Source of the DNA: Gammaproteobacteria bacterium RIFCSPHIGHO2_12_FULL_37_34
GTDB taxonomy: Bacteria > Pseudomonadota > Gammaproteobacteria > DSM-16500
Direction of reading: 5' to 3'
Length of the DNA: 11,516 nt
NCBI GenBank assembly: GCA_001801495.1
Contig: MGXW01000004.1
Coordinates: forward strand, 1-11,516
Under the pieces are notes generated by a model. That model had not been told where the DNA came from. It ran no database searches and saw only the letters and a program-made list of their open reading frames with translations. Numbering within the stretch: the stretch's first letter is position 1; each line of letters begins with the position of its first letter. The translations under genes and the position numbers were made by a program. Shown here in pieces: positions 1-5,312 of this stretch.

Positions 1-76
1 CTACGTGGTGATGTTGGCTACACCTTCCACGACAGGACTTTCACCTGCAAGCTGCAAACAGCTTTTCCCAACGCAC
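1..76 (-). mobile_element. Probable 5' end of a group II intron (domain I), cut by the window edge
   Basis: Read on the minus strand, this segment begins GTGCG (76 to 72), the 5' consensus of group II introns. About 27 bases later it carries GGTGAAAGTCC (45 to 35), flanked by CAGG and CCTG that can form a short stem. I recall such GGTGAAAGTCC stem-loops from the first domain of bacterial group II introns. The putative 5' splice site lies 21 bp beyond the stop codon of the AlaX gene, so the insertion would be intergenic. The rest, including any intron-encoded reverse transcriptase, would lie left of the window. The plus-strand reading frame open here (87 codons from position 5) looks like a by-product of this element. 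Recognition is from memory of the motif, so confidence is moderate. Confidence 0.45.
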
Positions 77-97
77 TGGAAGAACCCTCAAATATGC

Positions 98-739
98 TTA
101 ATCTGGATTAATAAGCTTAATTTCAACCCTTTCCTTGCCACCACCAATGTTCACGCGTTTCAACGTTACGTAACCAACCTCAGCAGTAGATTTGACATGC
201 GTGCCACCGCATGGCACTTTAGAAAATCCTTTGATTTCCCAATACCTTCGTTGATTATCAACATCTGAGAAATCTTTAATGATGGGTAGATCAGCTGCAA
301 CGATGGTATTATATTCCTCGAGTAGCTCGGGAAAAATAGACGATATATTTTGATCACAATAAAAATCAATCCTGGCTTTTGACTCGGCAATATGTGCGCC
401 AATTTTTTCAACGCCAAGTTTTCGCGTTACTAGTTCCAAAATTAATTCGGCTGCGAAATGCAACCTCATTAATTTGAATCGACGCTGCCAATCAATTTTC
501 ATAGATACATGACTACCAGCTTCTAGCCCATGCCCATCTGGAAGTGAATAATAGATGAGATTACCCGATATTTCTGAATCAAGCACAGGCATATCATTTA
601 TTGTGGCTTTATCACTCTCTTGTCCGCCTGAAAATGAAAAAGCAATGGTTTCTTCCAATAGGATGCGATTACCCACAACAGATCTGACCATTGTAGTTAA
701 GCTTGTTTGGTATGGGTTGTCCCAAAAAACCTTACGCAT
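98..739 (-). CDS. Alanyl-tRNA editing protein, AlaX family
   Basis: A 213-residue free-standing homologue of the alanyl-tRNA synthetase editing domain. The family hydrolyses Ser (or Gly) wrongly attached to tRNA-Ala in the cytoplasm. Visible motifs are the glycine-rich FSFSGGQ (residues 34-40, the counterpart of FxPxGGGQ), the first metal/active-site motif H94-x3-E98 (LHFAAEL), the second C177-x3-H181 (CGGTH), and the C-terminal GGGKERVEI of the tRNA_SAD fold. In AlaRS and most AlaX proteins the first motif is HxxxH, so Glu98 replaces a usual zinc ligand. I believe an 'HFAAEL' subfamily exists, so this is probably a variant rather than decay. There is no C-Ala or catalytic synthetase domain. 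The start is ATG with GAGG about 8 bases upstream. It is the most downstream of three minus-strand genes, but the spacing does not prove an operon. Confidence 0.88.
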   Translation of the reverse strand: MRKVFWDNPYQTSLTTMVRSVVGNRILLEETIAFSFSGGQESDKATINDMPVLDSEISGNLIYYSLPDGHGLEAGSHVSMKIDWQRRFKLMRLHFAAELILELVTRKLGVEKIGAHIAESKARIDFYCDQNISSIFPELLEEYNTIVAADLPIIKDFSDVDNQRRYWEIKGFSKVPCGGTHVKSTAEVGYVTLKRVNIGGGKERVEIKLINPD

Positions 740-804
740 ATAATTATCCTCACATTTTTAATACTTATAAAAAACACCGCAGACTAATGAATAACCTGTT
801 ATAC

Positions 805-1092
805 CTATGTGACAGATAATGTGGTATGTTTGGCAAAAATACCCGCATGTGTCACTACTTTTCCAGCTTGCAGTAATAATCTGGGATTTGCCTTTACCAT
901 CCCAACCAGATTGGCCATATCTTTTTTTAGACCAGACGCGGCAAGACGTAAGGCAACGTTGATTTCGCTTTCAGGAGTAGAGTCTGTGTTGATAATGTAA
1001 TTAAAACAATCCTTCGGTAGGGTAGAAAAAAAATTACCTGCACGTTTACGCAAAAGAAGCATGGTATAAATTTGTTCGCGGGTGATCATCAT
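805..1092 (-). pseudogene. Short ORF, probable remnant of an effector-type module protein
   Basis: A 95-residue ORF with an in-frame TAG. The start is ATGATG with GAGG about 9 bases upstream; the second ATG is an alternative. No enzyme motif is seen. The segment at residues 45-88 (ALRLAASGLKK... NPRLLLQAGKVVTHAGIF...) resembles a module I recall from large Legionella, Coxiella and Rickettsiella proteins. There, a short helical repeat ending 'NPxLLLxxGxVTxxxGxxF' continues into a longer domain, often near F-box or ankyrin sequences. Here the protein stops where that continuation should begin, and the 65 bp to the next gene holds no in-frame extension. I infer a truncated gene, but a genuine small protein cannot be excluded. 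It sits 58 bp downstream of the F-box gene on the same strand, so it could also be a detached piece of a formerly larger effector locus. Confidence 0.45.
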
Positions 1093-1150
1093 GGTGTTTA
1101 GCCTCGTTGTGTTTAATCATTTATTTGTGTGTTATTGCAATAACTACTCA

Positions 1151-2506
1151 TTATATTGTTAAATTCAGATGTGATGGTGGTGGATAAGAGAGTTCACGGG
1201 TTCTAAGGCTGGCATAGAATGTATTAGGATTAGAACTCAGTTGCGAATCTGTTATACGAAAACGGTTAAATAAACGTAAACGTGCATTATTATGAAGATG
1301 ATCAATTGTTTTGTCTATTCCATAGGCACTTCCTCTACAACAAATTTGAAATAAACCATAAACTAACAATTCAGCACATAGTATTCCTATGCCACTTACT
1401 GCACTTCCCATCAAACCTGCTATGAGCCCCACTGATAACCCTGCAAAGATAGCTGCTGTTTTGTCGTTTGGATCGTTATTATAAGTAGCGGTATAAACGC
1501 TATTATAAGCAGTATAGCCAGTATATACACCTATTGTTAAAATGCCTATCAATGTCAAGTAACAGAATATTTGATGCATAAGAGGGGAGGAGCAGAAGCA
1601 GATCCCATCAGAAGTTGTTTCACCAAAGCAAGCCTGTTTAATCGCAAAATAGCGAGGATAGCGATTTAACTTCTCATCAACTTTGTTTATTATATCTGAT
1701 GGCTCGAACTTTAGATAAAAATCTGCAATTCTATTTTTTGAGGAGATAAGAAAATATTGATTTATAAGTTCATTTTGATTTCGATAATACATAATATAAT
1801 TAAGCTCTTTAGCAAGATTACTTTCTAATGTATCCCAAAGCATTTCAGTTTGAGATAAACGATTAAAAAGCCTATTCACTTTAGATAAATAAACTAAATC
1901 TTCAATTTTTAAAAAAGACATAATCAATACGAGTGTTTCATCCGGTAATTGAGTAAAAGGATTGTCATTCGCTAATCGCGAGTATTGTTTTTGAAATAAA
2001 TATTTTTTTCTTAATGGTGTTCTTCTTAATGGTGTTCTTTCATCACTCAAGGTATTTTGAATATTTTGAGAGATAGAATGAATATTATTCCATTGTTTTT
2101 TAATTCGAGTATATGCTTCTTCTATTGTTTGCTCTGCTTGATCGATATAACGTTCGTTACTCAATTGAATGTCATATACGTCTTTATTTAAAAGACAATG
2201 TTGTAATAGAAGATAAGCGAATTGTAAAGAATGGTATTGTGCTAATTGATCATTATTTTCTATGTGGGATATATAAAGTAATTGCGCGTAAATAAAAAAA
2301 TTTTGCAATGACGTTGTGGTGATTTTTTTTGGAAGATATTCTGGATGTCTTGAAAATAGAAAACGATATTCTGGATGTTCTGAAAATATCGTTTTTATTT
2401 TTGGATGCGCATCGTTTATGAGATGAGGTTTTATCTCAATTTTTTTTGTTTCCCTCTCCTCAAATAAGGGCCAAATTTCTATAGAAGCCAAATTATGATT
2501 GTGCAT
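1151..2506 (-). CDS. Predicted F-box protein with two C-terminal membrane segments (effector candidate)
   Basis: A 451-residue protein. Residues 186-228 match the F-box: TQLPDETLVLIMSFL, then a hydrophobic helix around LVYLSKVNRLFNRLS and a conserved-type Trp at W224. F-boxes bind Skp1 of host SCF ubiquitin ligases, and in bacteria they occur mainly in translocated effectors. The N-terminal half is polar and probably helical. Residues 311-332 and about 351-386 are strongly hydrophobic and Gly/Ala-rich, enough for two membrane segments or a hairpin, flanked by Cys-rich pieces (C293, C303, C305 and C389-C390). The tail (about 400-451) is basic then Pro/Leu-rich, with no clear glutamate-rich Dot/Icm signal. 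Two in-frame tandem duplications are visible (HPEY units near 44-57, RTPLR units at 157-166). The start ATG has AAGG 11 bases upstream. It is strongly AT-rich. No signal peptide is seen. The F-box call is mine from pattern; the substrate is unknown. Confidence 0.72.
   Translation of the reverse strand: MHNHNLASIEIWPLFEERETKKIEIKPHLINDAHPKIKTIFSEHPEYRFLFSRHPEYLPKKITTTSLQNFFIYAQLLYISHIENNDQLAQYHSLQFAYLLLQHCLLNKDVYDIQLSNERYIDQAEQTIEEAYTRIKKQWNNIHSISQNIQNTLSDERTPLRRTPLRKKYLFQKQYSRLANDNPFTQLPDETLVLIMSFLKIEDLVYLSKVNRLFNRLSQTEMLWDTLESNLAKELNYIMYYRNQNELINQYFLISSKNRIADFYLKFEPSDIINKVDEKLNRYPRYFAIKQACFGETTSDGICFCSSPLMHQIFCYLTLIGILTIGVYTGYTAYNSVYTATYNNDPNDKTAAIFAGLSVGLIAGLMGSAVSGIGILCAELLVYGLFQICCRGSAYGIDKTIDHLHNNARLRLFNRFRITDSQLSSNPNTFYASLRTRELSYPPPSHLNLTI
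2010..2039. repeat. 15-bp tandem duplication inside the F-box gene
   Basis: Two identical 15-bp units (cttaatggtgttctt at 2010-2024 and 2025-2039) lie head to tail. They encode RTPLR twice (residues 157-161 and 162-166) just before the F-box, so the duplication keeps the reading frame. Confidence 0.85.
2335..2391. repeat. 30-bp imperfect tandem duplication inside the F-box gene
   Basis: The unit starting gatattctggatg at 2335 recurs at 2365 with only a few differences. It produces the paired protein segments FSEHPEYRFL and FSRHPEYLPK (about residues 41-60). The period of 30 bp keeps the frame. Confidence 0.8.
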
Positions 2507-2560
2507 AGTCTTATTTACCTTAATAAATAAAATGCGACTATATCATTTCATCTCAACCCC

Positions 2561-2585
2561 AAATAGAGTGAAAAATACTCTATTT
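2561..2585. promoter_or_regulatory. 9-bp inverted repeat upstream of the F-box gene
   Basis: aaatagagt (2561-2569) and actctattt (2577-2585) are perfect inverted copies separated by 7 bases. The repeat lies 55 bp upstream of the F-box gene start. On the minus strand a TATAGT hexamer (about 2536-2541) lies downstream of it, so it would fall near or just upstream of a -35 region. An operator is plausible. No T-tract follows on either strand, so a terminator is less likely. Confidence 0.4.
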
Positions 2586-2675
2586 CCACAGTAAAAACAC
2601 ATTTATTATCAACTTTATAATAATGATTGTGATAGTCTTCTTCTAGTAGAAAACAATTGAACAGACAAAAAGCCG

Positions 2676-2724
2676 TCATCTCAGAAAGTAACGAGCGCTT
2701 TTTACGAGATGCTTTCTGAGATGA
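2676..2724 (-). terminator. 13-bp perfect inverted repeat, terminator-like on the minus strand
   Basis: tcatctcagaaag (2676-2688) and ctttctgagatga (2712-2724) are exact inverted copies around a 23-base centre. Read on the minus strand, the stem is followed after four bases by TTTTT (2671-2667), as in an intrinsic terminator. No minus-strand gene ends here, so the transcript it would terminate is unclear. A dispersed intergenic repeat is the main alternative. Confidence 0.4.
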
Positions 2725-2744
2725 TCTGCGCTCAAATTTTTAAA

Positions 2745-2877
2745 AAAGATGCATTGAGAGTAAAGGGGTGGAGTATCACTTTCGAGTGGATTTTGCTAGT
2801 CATAAATGTTTCTTATATGTTAACTCTCAGCATAGCGACTTAAGATTATTTTAATTTTAAATCACCCCAGCATCTTT
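2745..2877. repeat. Nested inverted repeats upstream of the PAS-LuxR gene
   Basis: aaagatgc (2745-2752) is the inverse of gcatcttt (2870-2877), and ggggtg (2765-2770) is the inverse of cacccc (2863-2868). tgagagt (2755-2761) is the inverse of actctca (2823-2829) and can be extended by atgc/gcat (2749-2752 with 2830-2833) across a two-base bulge. The atgc at 2749-2752 is thus shared by two alternative pairings. Whether this acts as RNA or as DNA operators depends on where transcription starts. Confidence 0.35.
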
Positions 2878-2882
2878 ATAAT
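2877..2882 (+). promoter_or_regulatory. Candidate -10 element of the PAS-LuxR gene
   Basis: A perfect TATAAT lies 32 bases before the preferred ATG. No good -35 hexamer stands 16-18 bases upstream (the spot reads atttta), which would suit an activator-dependent promoter. If used, the mRNA would start near 2889. Confidence 0.4.
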
Positions 2883-2914
2883 TATCTTAATATGGGTTGA
2901 TTGAGATCACAGAT

Positions 2915-3649
2915 ATGAATCACGACTATTTAAATAACAGTAAAGATGCCCTAAAGCATAAGATAACATTTGATATTGTTCAAACATTGCCGGGCTTGGT
3001 ATTAGTTAAAGATCACCGTTATCATTATGTAACTATGAATTCAGGTTTAGCAATGCTTGTTGGTTTTAAAAATGCAGATGCATCTGTTGGTAAAACAGAT
3101 TATGACTTACCTTGTAAGGCAAAAGAATTTGCTGATGAATTTATTCAGCTGGATAAAAAAGTATTGGCTGCTGGTCAACAAATGGTAACGCTTGATATCC
3201 AACATTATACAGAAGGTTGGGTCGTTAGCATCGTAGAGAGAAATCCTTTGTTTGATGAAAATCATAAGCCAATTGGTTTATTCGATTATGTTATTAATGT
3301 TACCAACACCCCTTTTTATAAAAGATATTTGTCTTTTTTCCATTTGGATCGCTGCGTGCGCGATTCTTTAATTAAACCAGCTTCTTATCTTCTTAACGAT
3401 AAATATGTACCTCTTCCTCTTACTGCACGTCAGCAAGAATGTTTATTCTTATTGATTAGAGGTAAAACTGCAAAACAAATTGGAGCTATCTTGCGCTTAT
3501 CAAAAAGAACAGTGGAAGGGCATTTAAATAGAATAAAAGAAACTTTAAATTGTTATTCAAAATCACAATTACTGGAAAAAGCGATTGATAGCGGTTTTTT
3601 TTATTATATTCCTAAAGCGCTATTGAAAGAGGATACCGAAACTTGGTAG
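2915..3649 (+). CDS. PAS domain-containing LuxR-family transcriptional regulator
   Basis: A DNA-binding regulator of 244 residues with a sensory PAS fold (about 18-130; hydrophobic core around LPGLVLVKDHRYHYVTMN, closing strand PIGLFDYVINVT). The C-terminal LuxR/FixJ helix-turn-helix (about 166-226) has LTARQQECLFLLIRGKTAKQ with the conserved Glu175 and Gly183, then the recognition helix LSKRTVEGHLNRIKETLN. There is no receiver domain, so a ligand or redox cue sensed by the PAS domain is likelier than phosphorylation. The start is chosen as ATG 2915, which has GAG about 9 bases upstream; the frame also opens at TTG 2897, which lacks a ribosome site. The gene stands alone. The target is unknown; the divergent F-box gene 400 bp away is a candidate by position only. 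Confidence 0.85.
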   Translation: MNHDYLNNSKDALKHKITFDIVQTLPGLVLVKDHRYHYVTMNSGLAMLVGFKNADASVGKTDYDLPCKAKEFADEFIQLDKKVLAAGQQMVTLDIQHYTEGWVVSIVERNPLFDENHKPIGLFDYVINVTNTPFYKRYLSFFHLDRCVRDSLIKPASYLLNDKYVPLPLTARQQECLFLLIRGKTAKQIGAILRLSKRTVEGHLNRIKETLNCYSKSQLLEKAIDSGFFYYIPKALLKEDTETW

Positions 3650-3748
3650 ATTCCTTTCCACACCCTTTACAGAGATATTTCGGGTTTAGCTATGATCATT
3701 GTCATTGAATTAAGAAAATAATGCTTAAAAAACATGCTTTCTGTGCCT

Positions 3749-3919
3749 CTAAATCTCTATCATTTCAAAGTCATTTTTGGTTGCGCCACATTCTGGGCAT
3801 TGCCAAGCAGGGGGAACGTCTTCCCAACGGGTTCCGGGCGCAATACCATCGTCTGGCCAACCTTTTTCTTCATCGTAAATAAACCCACAAAGTAGGCACA
3901 TATAGCGTTTATACGGCAT
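3749..3919 (-). CDS. Rubredoxin
   Basis: A 56-residue protein of the usual rubredoxin length. It has the two iron-binding motifs C8-x2-C11-G (CLLCGFIYD) and C41-P-E-C44-G, plus the typical centre GWPDDGIAPGTRWEDVP. Four cysteines bind one iron atom that shuttles single electrons in the cytoplasm. The family serves alkane hydroxylases, oxidative-stress reductases and other redox partners; the partner is not shown here. The start is ATG with AGGAG about 7 bases upstream. It is divergent from hemL over a 73-bp gap with overlapping promoters. I recall rubredoxin next to hemL (often with thiE) in other gammaproteobacteria, so the neighbourhood is probably ancestral. A link to tetrapyrrole metabolism is not shown. 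Confidence 0.95.
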   Translation of the reverse strand: MPYKRYMCLLCGFIYDEEKGWPDDGIAPGTRWEDVPPAWQCPECGATKNDFEMIEI

Positions 3920-3947
3920 TTAGGACTCCTCTTTCGAAGCGAGGATG

Positions 3948-3977
3948 AGTATAATAGCGTCTAGCTAAAAATGTCCA
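3948..3977 (-). promoter_or_regulatory. Rubredoxin promoter (sigma70-type)
   Basis: Read on the minus strand, TGGACA (3977 to 3972), an 18-base spacer and TATACT (3953 to 3948) form a near-consensus promoter. Its start would be near 3941, giving a leader of about 22 bases that includes the AGGAG site. The -10 overlaps that of hemL. Confidence 0.5.
3950..3955 (+). promoter_or_regulatory. hemL -10 element
   Basis: A perfect TATAAT lies 37 bases before the hemL start codon, predicting a leader of about 30 bases. No clear -35 is seen (around tcctct). It shares four bases with the rubredoxin -10, so only one polymerase can occupy the site at a time. Confidence 0.5.
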
Positions 3978-3992
3978 GTAACAGGAATGTAT

Positions 3993-5312
3993 ATGAATCA
4001 TTCACGACAACTATTTAATTTGGCTCAACAATATATCCCGGGAGGAGTCAATTCTCCTGTTCGTGCTTTTACTGGTGTGGAGGGCGAGCCATTATTTATT
4101 AAAAGTGGTCATGGCGCTTATTTGGTTGATGTTGATGGTCAAGAGTACATTGATTATGTTTGTTCTTGGGGACCTCTTATTGTTGGGCATGCTCATCCCT
4201 ATGTGATTGCTAAAGTAAGTGAAGCATTGCAAAAAGGGTTTAGTTTTGGTGCGCCTACTGAAGTTGAGATTCAACTTGCGCAAAAAATATGTGAACTCAT
4301 GCCTTCTATTGACATGATACGATTTGTTAATTCGGGCACAGAAGCTGCGATGAGTGCTATTCGTTTGGCGCGTGGATTTACCAAACGAAATAAAATTATT
4401 AAATTTGCAGGATGTTATCACGGACATGCTGATAGTTTGCTAGTAGCAGCAGGATCCGGAGCACTTACATTGGGTGTTCCTCATTCTGCGGGTGTACCGG
4501 ATAGTTTTACTCAACATACATTAGTTGCGCGTTACAATCATCTGGAAGATGTCGCCGCTTTATTTACACAATATGGTGATGATATTGCTGGTGTTATTAT
4601 TGAACCTGTTGCTGGTAATATGAATTGTGTATTACCACTTCCTGATTTTTTACAACATGTACGTGATTTATGTGATCGTTACGGTAGTTTACTTCTTTTT
4701 GATGAAGTGATGACGGGGTTCCGTGTGGGATTAGGTGGTGCGCAAGCACACTATAATGTGAAACCGGACATTACTATTTTGGGTAAAATTATTGGGGGTG
4801 GTTTTCCTGTTGGTGCATTGGGTGGGCGTGCTGATATCATGTGTATGCTTGCACCATTAGGACCGGTTTATCAAGCAGGAACCTTATCGGGGAATCCTAT
4901 TGCAATGACGGCAGGTCTTGCAACATTAGAACTCGTTTGTGAAGCTCATTTTTATTCTCGACTTACTGCACAAACATTAAAATTAGTGAATGGATTAAAA
5001 ACATGCGCACATCAGTTTGATATTCCATTATATACGCACGCAATTGGCGGGATGTTTGGTTTGTTTTTTACAAAAACCGATCGAGTTGTTTCTGAGGTGG
5101 AAGCAAAATGTTGTGATGTTTCTTTATTTAAACGATTTTTTCATGGTATGTTAGGGCAAGGCATTTATTTTGCGCCCTCAGCATTTGAAGCAGGATTTGT
5201 TTCATCCGTTCATCATGATGATGTTATTCAGAAAACGCTAGAAGCAGCTAATAAAGTGTTTGGCATGTTAAAAAGCGCACGAAGCGAGCCTCAAAGCACC
5301 TGCGTAACATGA
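3993..5312 (+). CDS. hemL: Glutamate-1-semialdehyde 2,1-aminomutase
   Basis: A PLP enzyme converting glutamate-1-semialdehyde to 5-aminolevulinate, the last C5-pathway step that feeds heme synthesis. The 439-residue protein shows the family signature throughout: N-terminal IPGGVNSPVRAF (15-26), SGTEAAMSAIRLARGFT (114-130), FAGCYHGHADS (138-148), the PLP-ring aspartate in LLLFDEVMTGFR (D237), and the Schiff-base lysine K265 in LGKIIGGGFPVGALGG, the same number as in E. coli. The start is ATG 3993, with AGGA six bases upstream. ATG 3987 directly abuts that site and is rejected. The C-terminus runs about 13 residues beyond the E. coli-type length (426), with a polar tail. The stop overlaps the next gene (ATGA), so translation is probably coupled. 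It is divergent from rubredoxin. Confidence 0.97.
   Translation: MNHSRQLFNLAQQYIPGGVNSPVRAFTGVEGEPLFIKSGHGAYLVDVDGQEYIDYVCSWGPLIVGHAHPYVIAKVSEALQKGFSFGAPTEVEIQLAQKICELMPSIDMIRFVNSGTEAAMSAIRLARGFTKRNKIIKFAGCYHGHADSLLVAAGSGALTLGVPHSAGVPDSFTQHTLVARYNHLEDVAALFTQYGDDIAGVIIEPVAGNMNCVLPLPDFLQHVRDLCDRYGSLLLFDEVMTGFRVGLGGAQAHYNVKPDITILGKIIGGGFPVGALGGRADIMCMLAPLGPVYQAGTLSGNPIAMTAGLATLELVCEAHFYSRLTAQTLKLVNGLKTCAHQFDIPLYTHAIGGMFGLFFTKTDRVVSEVEAKCCDVSLFKRFFHGMLGQGIYFAPSAFEAGFVSSVHHDDVIQKTLEAANKVFGMLKSARSEPQSTCVT

Larger units (their letters stand above)
2507..2914. other. Intergenic stretch between divergent F-box and PAS-LuxR genes
   Basis: This is about 400 bp without a credible gene on either strand. 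It is very AT-rich and holds at least three inverted-repeat systems: 2561-2585, 2676-2724, and the nested pairings within 2745-2877. It also contains a perfect TATAAT at 2877-2882. It must carry the divergent promoters of the two flanking genes. Confidence 0.7.

Noticed and set aside
2897..2914. TTG start for the PAS-LuxR gene
   Set aside because: No ribosome site precedes it, whereas ATG 2915 has GAG at proper distance. The six extra residues add no domain.
3987..3992. ATG two codons upstream of the chosen hemL start
   Set aside because: The AGGA site directly abuts this ATG, leaving no spacing. ATG 3993 is correctly spaced and gives the family N-terminus.
4092..4427. 111-codon minus-strand frame inside hemL
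   Set aside because: It is a shadow of an unmistakable hemL coding region and has no recognisable protein features.
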